64,000 bases of DNA from Daphnia carinata (taxonomy: Eukaryota > Arthropoda > Branchiopoda > Diplostraca > Daphniidae), in assembly GCF_022539665.2 (NCBI RefSeq), contig NC_081332.1, forward strand, positions 7,807,636 to 7,871,635, in the 5' to 3' direction. The notes under the pieces were generated by a model that did not search any database, was not told the origin of the DNA, and saw only the letters and a list, made by a program, of their open reading frames with translations. Made by a program: the position numbers and the translations under genes. Below, piece after piece: positions 1 to 9,429 of the stretch. The stretch's first letter is position 1. Every line of letters starts with the position of its first letter.

Positions 1-1361
1 ATGTGAATATAGTGTTCTAGAATCAGTTTCAATATCTACATTCAAACAGCATCAAATAAACGTGTACTCAATGTGAATATAGTGTGATACAGTGAGTTTC
101 AATATCTACATTCAAACAGTATCAAATATACGTGTATTCAATGTGAATATAGTGTTCTAGAATCAGTTTCATGATCTACATTCAAACAGTATCAAATATG
201 CGTGTATTGAATGTGAATATAGTGTGATACAGTGAGTTTCAATATCTACATTCAAACAGCATCAAATATACGTGTATTCAATGTGAATATAGTGTGATAC
301 AGTGAGTTTCAATATCTACATTCAAACAGCATCAAATATACGTGTATTCAATGTGAATATAGTGTTAAAGAATCAGATTCAATATCTACATTCAAACAGC
401 ATCAAATATACGTGTATTTAATGTGAATATAGTGTGAAAGAATCAGTTTCAATATCTACATTCAAACAGCATCAAATATACGTGTATTCAATGTGAATAT
501 AGTGTTAAAGAATCATTTTCAATATCTACATTCAAACAGCATCAAATATACGTGTATTCAAAGTGAATATAGTGTGATAGAGTGAGTTTCAATATCTACA
601 TTCAAACAGCATCAAATATACGTGTATTCGATGTGAATATAGTGTGATAAAGTGAGTTTCAGTATCTACATTGAAACAGGTTCTAAAATACGTGTATTCA
701 ATGTTAGTACAGTGTTATATAATCAGTTTCAACATCTGAATTCAAACAGCATCAAATATACGTGTATTCAGTGTGAATATAGTGTAAAAGAATCAGTTTC
801 AATATTTACATTCAAACAGCATCAAATATACGTGTATTCAGTGTGAATATAGTGTTAAAGAATCAGTTTCAATATCTACATTCAAACAGCATCAAATATA
901 CGTGTATTCAATGTGAATATAGTGTGATACAGTGAGTTTCAATATTTACATTCAAACAGCATCAAATATACATGTATTCAATGTGAATATAGTGTTATAG
1001 AATCAGTTTCAATATCTACATTCAAACAGCATCAAATATACGTGTATTCAATTTGAATATAGTGTGATACAGTGAGTTTCAATATCTACATTCAAACAGC
1101 ATCATATATACGTGTATTTAATGTGAATATAGTGTTATAGAATCAGTTTCATGATCTACATTCAAACAGTATCAAATATACGTGTATTCAATGTGAATAT
1201 AGTATTATAGAATCAGTTTCAATATCTACATTCAAACAGCATCAAATATACGTGTATTTAATGTGACCATAGTGTTATAGAATCAGGTAATCTTCATTCA
1301 ACCAGCATGAAATATACGTGTACTCAATGTGAATATAGTGTTATAGAATCAGATTCAATAT
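1..1361. repeat. 70-bp satellite array, left flank
   Basis: About 19 tandem copies of a 70-bp unit whose recognisable core is CTACATTCAAACAGCATC followed by AAATATACGTGTATTCAATG. The period is visible because the motif shifts by 10 bases on every 60-base line. Two unit types alternate: one with GTTATAGAATCAGTTTC and one with GTGATACAGTGAGTTTC. Copies here are more mutated than in the large right-hand array, especially in the last 100 bases before the LTR at 1362. The array continues beyond the left edge. Short open frames inside it are by-products of the repeat and are not genes. Confidence 0.97.
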
Positions 1362-1565
1362 TGTAAAGTTCCTTATACCTCGTGTATTACAGTGGATTTG
1401 CCGGAACAATTCCGAATTTCATGGTACAAACATGCAGTATTTATACTACTTAAGAACACACAAATTGAAGGTAAAATGGGAGGGGATACGTTCACTTTCA
1501 CTTGTGAACCGCTTTAGGGGTGTAGACGGTGTGGCTGTCTTTGGATAGCCTTTGGGCTCGTTACA
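1362..1565 (-). repeat. LTR of element E1 (3' LTR, 204 bp)
   Basis: The segment starts TGTAAAG directly after satellite and ends CTCGTTACA, giving the TG...CA and inverted TGTAA/TTACA ends of an LTR. A purine tract lies directly beside it on the minus strand, so this is the 3' LTR of a minus-strand element. No second copy was seen in the window, so the element is incomplete or its partner LTR has been lost. The left border is flush with the satellite phrase GATTCAATAT. Confidence 0.7.
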
Positions 1566-1580
1566 TTCCTTCCCCTCTTC
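1566..1580 (-). other. polypurine tract of E1
   Basis: Read on the minus strand the 15 bases are GAAGAGGGGAAGGAA, all purine, and are followed at once by the TGTAACG start of the LTR. This is the expected site for plus-strand priming in an LTR retroelement. It separates a true 3' end from a solo LTR. Confidence 0.7.
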
Positions 1581-1699
1581 GATAATAAGAATTGGTCCTC
1601 CAATTTGCATTTTCCGTCACTGGCTACAGTTGTTGCTATGGTTGAATAATAAAACTTGTTCCTTTACCACAAATTTATAAAAAGAGTTATATGTGTTTT

Positions 1700-2176
1700 T
1701 TAAAAAGATTGCTGACGTAGTGTCTCCTTTCTTTTCTTCTTGCTTTTCTTTCTGCCCGGTATTTCTGCTATGTTGATTATGGCTTGTTCATTTTTCTCGC
1801 GGCAGTATTGTTGTGGTTCTTTTCTTTTATTTCTAGTCAGGAAACTACCGTTATGTTTTAGCTCCCATTTTTGGAATATGATTTGCGCTCTTTTGCTGCA
1901 TGCTTCTGATCCAGCCGCGTGTCCATGAGAGTCTTTTATCCCTGCGTCTGCTCCGTATAGCAGTAAAATCTCGATCATGTCGATTCGGTTGAATCCGGTT
2001 GCTATGTGTAAGGCGGTTTCGCCTGAGTCATCTTGTTGGTTGATATTGATAATTCTCTTCGCGCAAATTTGGTTGGCCAGATCTTCTAGGCCATACATGG
2101 CTAAATAATGTAGAACGGTTCTACCACCAGGTGTTGCAATGTTGATGTTAGTTGGTGTCCATATTAACTTGCACAT
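1700..2176 (-). pseudogene. Ankyrin-repeat gene, C-terminal segment
   Basis: This 158-codon open frame holds two clear ankyrin repeats (G-x-T-x-L-H-x-L/A near residues 18-50 and 52-84, including GETALHIA and LLLYGADAG), a degenerate third, and a lysine/arginine-rich tail that may be a nuclear signal. It overlaps the upstream ankyrin segment by 13 bases in another frame. The ankyrin period runs on across the join, so one gene appears to have been split by a single-base indel near an A5 run (about 2176-2186). The stop is about 120 bp from the E1 polypurine tract. Ankyrin domains mediate protein binding. An IkB/cactus-like inhibitor is the best guess, from the repeat number and the flanking acidic N-terminus; the exact family is not certain. 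Confidence 0.7.
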
Positions 2177-2787
2177 TCTTGGTTTTTGTGTGAGATTGCC
2201 AACATTAAGGGAGTTTCTCCGTTGTAGTTGCGAGCTGTAAATTCGCAGTTGTTATGTTTTAGGATTCTTAGTAACAGCAGATCATTTTTGGCCGCTGCGA
2301 TATGACCAATTGTTTTGCCGTGATAGAGTATTTCCGAGTCTGCTCCGAAGGATAGTAGAAGATCGGTGATGTCGTACCTACATCTTCGTACGCTGGTGTG
2401 GAGTAGTGTCTGTTCCTCATCGAATCTTTCATTGAGGAATGTGGCCATCTTCTGTCTTGGCCAACCCTGTTGTGTTTTGAATTTGTTTTGGATGCACCTT
2501 CTTACTACCTGCATTGAAGCTCCTATCATTGTTAATGAAAGTTTTCCGTTTTCTAAGTCTATCATGGCTTCTCTTCGTAGTTGTATTTTTTCTGCTCGCT
2601 CCGCTGATATGGATGCCATCGTTTTCATCCGACAGTTTTTGCATGATTCCGTTTCCCTCTGTTGGACGTCCAGCTTGTTCCTTTTTTGAGGAGGCTCACA
2701 TTGAAGGTAGGTATCACTGTCATATCCTAATATAAAATCACCACTGTATTCACTTTCCCTATCGGGTTCTATTCCACTATACGCCAT
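2164..2787 (-). pseudogene. Ankyrin-repeat gene, middle segment
   Basis: This 207-codon frame begins with an acidic stretch (ESEYSGD, YDSD) and a basic patch (QKRNK). A helical charged region and a C-x2-C pair near residue 50 follow. It ends with ankyrin repeats starting about residues 122 and 155 (TLLHTS...LLLSFGAD; GKTIGHIAAA) and the opening of a third (GETPLMLA). The upstream segment at 2812-3093 is in the same frame, separated by one TAA at 2812-2814 with acidic residues on both sides. The middle segment may therefore be internal to a longer protein rather than starting at its own ATG. An N-terminal acidic/serine region before ankyrin repeats is the layout of IkB proteins, but no DSGxxS degron is visible. 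Confidence 0.7.
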
Positions 2788-2811
2788 TAATCCCTCGTTT
2801 TCATCATCACT

Positions 2812-3093
2812 TTATTCACTGCTGTCATTTACTTCCTCTTTATTTCCGTAAAAGTCGTTCTTTTCCGTTTCTATTCCATTCCATCCCATGTATTGCACTA
2901 ATTTCTTGTTGTCATCCGTATTTTTCGGACTTTCTCTTGCTCTGCCCTCCGGTTGGCTATGCTCACTTTTGGTGTTCTCGATGGTGAACAGTTCGTTTAT
3001 TTTTTCCATTTTTCTGGGGATGATGGTACCTTTACAGTCGTAAATTTTGGTGATGAAATTGTTTGCCTTTTTGAGATGAGTAACGTGATGCAC
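2812..3093 (-). pseudogene. Ankyrin-repeat gene, N-terminal segment
   Basis: A charged, low-complexity segment in frame with the ankyrin segment downstream and cut off by TAA at 2812-2814. Its acidic C-terminus (NKEEVNDSSE) continues after the stop as SDDENEG, which supports a premature stop in one reading frame. The frame has no ATG at its 5' end and opens only about ten codons farther up. A pyrimidine-rich stretch ending TTCAG lies there, so a 3' splice site at about 3097 is possible. No family is recognised in this part alone. Confidence 0.45.
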
Positions 3094-4640
3094 ACTCTGA
3101 ATTGTAAAACTTTGTTGGATTTATGCCGTTGAAACACTGGGGAGAGTTTAAACCTTACAAAGTTTGTCGCATTGCTTTTCTCTTTTCCTTGAAGTTCTTG
3201 ATTCTATGTTCTTAATTTAATAACAAGTTTTCGTGCATTTAATTATGTTCTTTTTTTCTGTTTTATCCCCTTGGTTCTACGTCTTGTGGTGTGTTGACAT
3301 TTGGATTTATCGTAGTGCGAGTCGACGAAAATTCTGTTTGTATTTGAACTTTCTTTATTCCTTTTTCAGTCGTTGTCGTTTCTTATAGAGATTTTATTGA
3401 ACTTCTTGATCTTCGTTAGTTATCTTCGTTCTTTCGTAGAGATTACTGCTTCTTTTTGTTGCTCTTGTTTTGAGTTTTATTATTTATTTATATTTTTTTT
3501 TCGATGGAGCCATTCGAATATAGATATGTTTTTCAGTATCGCTCTCTGGTTGATATAGCACTGTGGTGTGTTGATCGTTCCATTTTTTCTTCTCCCGAAA
3601 GCCTTTTCCGGAGGTTCCGTACGGAAGATCAGAGCTTTTTCCTTAGCATTTTTCGAATGGCCTTTGATATGCCGGATGCTCCACCCCGTGATTTCGGGTA
3701 TCAGCGCCCTTGGATTAATGATTATTATTATCTGTACTAGTATATGGCGGCCCGTCCCAGGACGGTAATAGGTGAAGTCTAGTATTAAGTGTCTGCTTTC
3801 GTTTTCTCCCTGCCTGCAGCTTCCCCCCCTTCTTCACCCTCGGCTCACGATTTGCCATCCGTCTGCTTTTTCATACTGACTGCAATTTTATTCCAGTCCT
3901 TTTAAGTTCGAAAAATAAATGTTGAACTCTTGCCGGTGGCAGTTGGAAATATTGTTGAGGTTTTCGAACCTTACTCCAAGTATTTGAATGTCATGCGGTT
4001 CCTATTCGACCAATGGTAAGAGGTACGGAAAAGGAGAAAGCAAAATGTTAAGCCTAGCCAGAGTCAGTTGAAGTTTTTACTTCGTTTGTGTTAGAAATTC
4101 TTAAACAACTTGTTCTTTGTTATCTGATGATGGGTCAAGAACGAATCGGCAAACGAACGATCAGTCGTCAGTTGGACAACAACGTTGATTTAGCATTAGG
4201 CTGATGAAATTGCAAAAGCTTCTGTTTAGAAATCGTACTTATTGAAGTTTAACATGTCCCCTTCTCGTAGGTGAACAATTTCCGAAATCCACTGTAAAAT
4301 GCCAATTGGGTCGGGAGCGTAAACGTTACCTGAAGCAATACTGCAATAATCGAAAATAAAATGAGAATACTGGATGTTGTCACTTGCTCGATTGTGAACC
4401 CTGTTAAAAGAAATGTTGACAGTCAAGAGCTTGCAGCTAAATGTTTAACTCGTTGACTGCTGATATGCACCTCAAACGTAAGACATCGTTGCTCTAGAAG
4501 GCATAATAGTTCCAGAAGATTTAATTTCTCTGCCGTGTAATTGAAAACAAAGCGTGATTGTAAAATTTTCAGCGAGCACATGAATGTAACGTGTCACTTG
4601 TTGATATGAATTTGTAAGTGAGTTTGCAAATTTCAGATAT
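3094..4640. other. Spacer between E1 and old repeats; no recognised gene
   Basis: The stretch is AT-rich and thymine-rich on the plus strand. It contains no pol-like frame on either strand although it lies where the rest of E1 should be, so E1 has lost most of its body or is not a standard retroelement. Apart from one short open frame at 3504-3740, I see nothing to annotate. The last few hundred bases begin to resemble the ~400-bp repeats that follow. Confidence 0.5.
3504..3740 (+). CDS. Small unrecognised open frame (78 aa)
   Basis: An ATG-started frame of 78 codons, rich in aromatic residues and arginine, ending in NDYYYLY. It has no signal peptide, no convincing membrane segment and no motif I recognise. 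It is on the opposite strand to the ankyrin gene. Its amino-acid mix is less biased than the surrounding T-rich frames, which is the only argument for coding. It could equally be chance. Confidence 0.15.
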   Translation: MEPFEYRYVFQYRSLVDIALWCVDRSIFSSPESLFRRFRTEDQSFFLSIFRMAFDMPDAPPRDFGYQRPWINDYYYLY

Positions 4641-7600
4641 TCGCCATTAGTTTTGAAATATAGGCAGTGTCCTATTATGGAACTACAACATCATTGTTAA
4701 AATGGAATGGATCTGGAGATGCAGCTAGTTTTTTTTTTTTTTTTTTTTTTTTAATTTGTTTTTAATTTATTTTTTATCAATTTCCATTCAATAAGGTACC
4801 TGTTGAATAATAAATATTGCAAGCTTTAAGTCAAATGTGATTTGTTGAGTGCTTCGAAACTGCGAGTTAGACATTTCTTTTGGTTGATCAGCAGTCCATC
4901 CTCGCGCAGCTTTTCACTTTGAAAGTTGCGAATGAAAGTATGCTTCAGAAATTTGCAGGATGCAACTCAAACATATGCTTCGTTTGTTCACCTGTAAACA
5001 GGAGAAAATTTGATCTTCAGATTAAGCCACCGTCTTCTTTTTAATCTTAACAACAGTCACATAGAGAATGAAAACAATAACGCATGTTAAAATAGAACTG
5101 AAGTGATAAATGCAGATCCCCTTCATCTGGGGGACGTTAAAAAACGGAATGCTGTTGGTTAAGAGTAGCGCACTTGTTGAGTGGTATGCTGTGCATGTTT
5201 AAATGAGCTATTTGTTGACAGAGGCACGGAAAGCTTTATGTCATATGTGACTGGTTGAATGCTTTGTACGTATGACTTTCAAATTTCTTGCGGTTTATTG
5301 GTGGTTTAGCTTAGCTTAGTTTAGGCATCCTTTTGGGCGAGCGCAGAAGTCAAAGAAAACTGTCCCTGGTTGAAACGCAGATCCTTATGTGTTGGTTACG
5401 TGGCAGTCACTCTTGTCACCCGGAAGTTCAACCAATTCTGTACAAATGTAATTGAGGCCTTCGATGAAATGGCATACACAGTTTGCTGAGGAGTGCACTG
5501 CAGAATAGAGATCTAGCCGCAGAATGCTATCAGCTGTTCCAGTGAAAAACTTCGGTGAACAACAGAAATACAAAAAATATTTGGTAAAAAACGTTTAACA
5601 CAACCAGTTAATAGCTATAGTGAAAATGCACAGTGCCTTCGCCAGCAAGGTTTGAAAAAATTGAACGTTGTTGGTTGAGGTTGGTGGAACTTGTTGAATG
5701 CTAAAATCCGGACGTTTTAATGAGGCAACTGTTGACAAATGAACACAGAAAGCTTTAAATCAAAGGTGATTTGTCTAGTGCTTTGCACCTTTGAGTTTGA
5801 AATTTGTTTTCATTAATCATCAGTCTGAACTGGAACGGATATGGAGAGCCCTATCCCATGTACTGGTTTGACAAAGTTGAACGCCGTTGTTTGATTTAGC
5901 GGAAGTTGTCAAATGCCAACCTCTCCACGTTTCAGTGAGGCACCTATTAGCAAATAACCAGAGGTAGCTATAAATAAAATGTCACTTGTTGAGTGCTTGA
6001 CACCTGTGAATTTGGTATTTCTTTTAGTTGATCAACAGTCCGTCTTCGCGTAGCTCTTCACTTCGAAAATTGCAAATGGAGTGTGCCTGTGAAAATTGCA
6101 GTATGCAACTCAACGAATTCTCCATCTGTAAACATGAGAACATGTGTGATCTTCAAATTAAAAAAACGATTTTTTGAAAACGTAAACAACAGCCAAACGG
6201 TAAACCAAAACCACAAATTATGTTGAGAAAGAACTGAAGCGGAAGTGTATATCCTTTACCTGGATGGGTTGGCAAAGTTAAACTCTGTTGATTGAGGATG
6301 GTGGAGCTCATGCCAACATCTGCACGTTTCAATGAGGCACCTGTTAATAAGTAACTACTGAAAGCTTGAAATGAAACGTGACTTGTTGAATTCTTGACAC
6401 CTGTGAGTTTGTTGTTTCTTGTAGTCGATCAGCAGTCCATTCTGGCGTAGATCTTCACTTTCAATGTTGCAAATGAACTTGGCCAGTGAAATTTGCAGAA
6501 TGCAAATCAATGAATGCCTCATCTGTAAACGTGAGAAAATTTGTGATCTTCAAAGAAGTCACTATGTCGTTGTGTAAACGCATACAACAGCCAATTGGTA
6601 AACAGAAGCACCACAACACTTTAAAATGGAATTGATGTGGAAGTGCACAGCCCTTTACCTGAAATGTGTCGAAAAAGTTGCACACGATAGGTTGAAAATG
6701 GTAGTACTTGTTGAACCTCAATATCTGCCCGTATCAATGAGGTTTCTAATTACAAATGAACATTGAAAGGCTTACGTCAAACGTGACTAATTGATGCTGC
6801 TATCTACCTATGCCGATGACATTTCTTTTAATGGACCAGCAATCCATCCTAATATTGCTTTTCCCTCTCGGAGTTGCAAATGAAGCGTGTCTCCTAAATT
6901 TGCAGATTGCAATTCAAGGGAATGCTTCACCTATAAACGGGAAAATTTGAGGATTTTAGATGAAGCCACTGTCTGTTGGTAAATTAAAACAGCAAAGCAG
7001 TGGAAGAAAACATAAACGCACGTTAAAATAGAACTGAAGGTAAAAATGCTCAGCCCTTTCATCTGGAAGGTGTTGGAAAAGACTGAATTCTGTTGGTTTA
7101 TTAGGGTATTACTTGTTGATTGCTTAAACGTGCATGTTTGAATTAGCTACCTGTTGACGAATAAACCCTGAGAGCTTCAAGTCATACGTGACTGGTTTAG
7201 TGCTTTGCACCTGTGAGTCTCACGGGTTTGTTGTAGTTTAGTAGGAGTTTAGTTTAGTTTTGGCACCCTTTTCGCAAGCCCAGACGTCAAGGAAAACCCA
7301 TAACTGTTATCACCTGGTTAAAAACTGTTATTACCTGGTTGTAAACGCGTTCTAAAAAATTGGCTTAAAGAAATCGGTTACCCTGGTCAGTTAACAGCTG
7401 AGAATACCGAGCTCTTTCGCCTGGAAGATATTGAAAAAGTTGAGCGCAGTTGGTTTAGTGTGGCGGAATTTGTTGAATGCCCGCTTCAATGAGGCACCTG
7501 TTGACAAAAAACCACTGAAAGCTTTCAATAAAACTTGACTTGTTTGAATGTTTAATACCTGTGCGTTTGGCATATCTTTTGATCGGACAACAATCCATCC

Positions 7601-8068
7601 TTGCGTATTACTTCACTTTCAAAGTTGCAAATGAAGTGGGCCTGAGAAATGTGCAAAATGCAACTCAAGTAATACTTCACCTGTAATTAGAAAATTTGTG
7701 TGATTCAGATGAAGCCACACTATATTTTTGTGAACGTAAACAGTAGTCTATTGCTTACCATACCATACCAACACCTGTTGAAGGAGAACTGAAGTGGAAG
7801 TGCAGAGCTTGTTCACCTGAAATGGGTTGACAAAGTTCAACACTGTTCGTTGAGGACAGTGGTTCCTTTGGAATGCTTATCTGTGCAGGTTTGAGGTACC
7901 TGTTGAAAAATAAATGTTGAATACCTTAAGCCAAACATGTCTTGTTAAACTTTATGTAAAAGATTACTATCGTGCACCACTAGTGCTGTACACCTATAAG
8001 GTGGCATTGCCTTTTGTTGATCAAATGTGAGCGAAAGAAAATTGTAATCTTCAGGTGATGCCACTGTC
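4640..8068. repeat. Diverged ~400-bp tandem repeat, ~1.94-kb higher order
   Basis: A recurring phrase of the type CACCTGTTGACAAA...AAAGCTTT...CACCTGTGAG appears near 4797, 5208, 5723, 5940, 6336, 6740, 7147, 7494 and 7895. Most spacings are about 350-410 bp, with one longer and one shorter gap. A second recurring phrase, CAGTCCATCC...CTTCACTTTCAAAGTTGCAAATGAA, sits at fixed offsets. Copies about 1.94 kb apart resemble each other most (4.8 with 6.74 kb; 5.2 with 7.15 kb, both with a GGTTTAG/TTTAGTTTAG variant), which implies duplication of a five-monomer block. The array is strongly mutated, so it is old. E2 is inserted in its last copy, and it resumes after 12427. Confidence 0.75.
4731..4753. 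repeat. poly-T tract
   Basis: About 22 consecutive T within the diverged repeat. This is simple sequence with no assigned role. Confidence 0.9.
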
Positions 8069-8073
8069 GTTCT
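8069..8073. other. Target-site duplication of E2, left copy
   Basis: GTTCT lies immediately before the 5' LTR and again at 12422-12426 immediately after the 3' LTR. Removing E2 and one copy restores the ~400-bp repeat phrase (GTCGTTCTG then AAATGTACGCAACAGTC). Confidence 0.92.
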
Positions 8074-8177
8074 TGTCAAGGTTGTCCGCAAGAGGCGCCA
8101 CTAGATCCCGGCAACGGGGGGTGGAAGCTTCTAGAACAATACACGGCAGTCTCAGAGCTGCACTCAGAACTACAACA
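8074..8177 (+). repeat. E2 5' LTR (104 bp)
   Basis: Starts TGTCAAGG and ends TACAACA. It is identical to the copy at 12318-12421 except for one base. At 104 bp it is unusually short for a gypsy LTR, and no clear TATA box is seen, so transcription may rely on an initiator or on internal sequence. Confidence 0.95.
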
Positions 8178-8195
8178 TGGTGTCAGAAGTGGGAT
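8178..8195 (+). other. E2 primer binding site
   Basis: TGGTGTCAGAAGTGGGAT follows the 5' LTR with no gap. TGG pairs with the CCA end of a tRNA. Which tRNA is used was not determined; comparison with tRNA 3' ends of the host would settle it. Confidence 0.8.
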
Positions 8196-8268
8196 TAAGA
8201 GTTTGAGAACCACGCGACGACCACGTGTTGAACAAAGTGTAAAGTTTTCTTTCGTTTCAGGAGACAAG

Positions 8269-9429
8269 ATGGCAAGTTCGTTAAAATCACCCGAACGTTT
8301 TGACTTTAGTGGAGATCTAGCCAGTAACTGGGACACGTATAGAAACGCGTTCGAGTGGTACATCAAAGCCACCAGAAAAAACGAGGCAGATGAGGAAGTG
8401 TTAGTGGGAACTTTAATTACAGAACTGGGCATACAAGGGTTAAAAATATATAACACGTTCAAGTTCGAACCAGCTACAGATGCAACCAAGATCAAGCCAG
8501 TCTTGGACAAGTTTACGGCTCATTTTGAACCTCGGCGGAATGAGTGTTTCGAACGATTCAAGTTCTTACAGCGTCGTCAAGCGCCGGGTGAGTCATGTGA
8601 AACGTGGCTAGTTGACCTACGGTCTTTGATAAAAAACTGCGGGTACGGAGAGTTAGCTGACTCCATACTGCGCGATCAGTTGGCTTTGGGAGTAGCAGAC
8701 CCTGATACTCGGGAGAAGATGTTGTTTGAGAACGAGTTAACTTTTGAAAAAGCGTGCGAAATTCTAAAAGCCAGAGAGGCGTCACAGTCACAGTTGCTAC
8801 AAATGAGAGGAGCCGGTCAACACGGTAACGAGTCGATACACCGCATACAAGACAGTCAAAAGACTAGTGGAAGCAACAACGCGGGCAGAAATCCGTCAAA
8901 CAAGGCATTGTCATCAGGCCTAACAAAAAGATCGTACGAACATAATGCGTCATTTCCAGAGTGCGACAAGTGTAAACCCCGCCATGCGTCGGGACGGTGC
9001 TTTGCCTCGAATCTAGAGTGCCACAACTGCGGAGAAAAGGGGCATTTTTCTCGTTGCTGCAAGAAGACCAAAAAACTTCCAACACTCACTCAGGAACAAA
9101 GCGAGCCAGATAAGTCATATTCCTTTGGGGAATTTGAGATAAACGAAATTTCGTCAAACTCACCAGCAGATGAGTGGGTCGAATCAATCAATGTCGAGGG
9201 AATAAAGATGGACGTGAAGCTGGACTGTGGCGCCACTTGCAACGTTCTGCCCAAAGAACTGTTTTTACGCATCCCCAGACATCGGCATCGCCTACGCAGG
9301 GGCCCAAGAGTACGTAGTTATGGAGCCTCTAGCGGGTACTTAACAGTGTTAGGTGTGCAAACATGCAAAGTGAAACACTTAGGGAAAGATTGGGTAGTTG
9401 ATTTTGTTGTCGTAGATGAGCCGGGCTAG
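8269..9429 (+). CDS. gag-pro: E2 gag-protease (terminated by in-frame TAG)
   Basis: The frame is read from the ATG at 8269 (MASSLKSPE), which has a better context than upstream near-start codons. A T-rich stretch ending TTTCAG lies just before it and could be a leader splice acceptor. Residues 1-200 form a helical capsid-type Gag. Residues 232-244 hold an extra Cys group, and 251-264 a CCHC zinc knuckle (CHNCGEKGHFSRCC) for RNA binding. Protease starts around residue 310 with the catalytic loop written DCGA (319-322), where retropepsins usually have DSGA or DTGA. The frame stops at TAG 9427-9429, just before the ILG strand that normally completes the protease fold. Termination would thus leave an incomplete enzyme. 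Pol continues in the same frame, so a nonsense mutation or low readthrough are the two options. Confidence 0.88.
   Translation: MASSLKSPERFDFSGDLASNWDTYRNAFEWYIKATRKNEADEEVLVGTLITELGIQGLKIYNTFKFEPATDATKIKPVLDKFTAHFEPRRNECFERFKFLQRRQAPGESCETWLVDLRSLIKNCGYGELADSILRDQLALGVADPDTREKMLFENELTFEKACEILKAREASQSQLLQMRGAGQHGNESIHRIQDSQKTSGSNNAGRNPSNKALSSGLTKRSYEHNASFPECDKCKPRHASGRCFASNLECHNCGEKGHFSRCCKKTKKLPTLTQEQSEPDKSYSFGEFEINEISSNSPADEWVESINVEGIKMDVKLDCGATCNVLPKELFLRIPRHRHRLRRGPRVRSYGASSGYLTVLGVQTCKVKHLGKDWVVDFVVVDEPG

Noticed and set aside
652-846. Open frame of 64 codons in the satellite (also at 42425-42619 and 45931-46116)
   Set aside because: Three 70-bp units make a 210-bp cycle, so the same peptide-like frame recurs by construction. 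No start context, and the unit changes do not preserve frame.
2176-2190. An intron joining the two ankyrin segments
   Set aside because: A CTAAC and an AG are present, but splicing there would create a stop or remove part of a well-formed ankyrin repeat; a one-base shift explains the join better.
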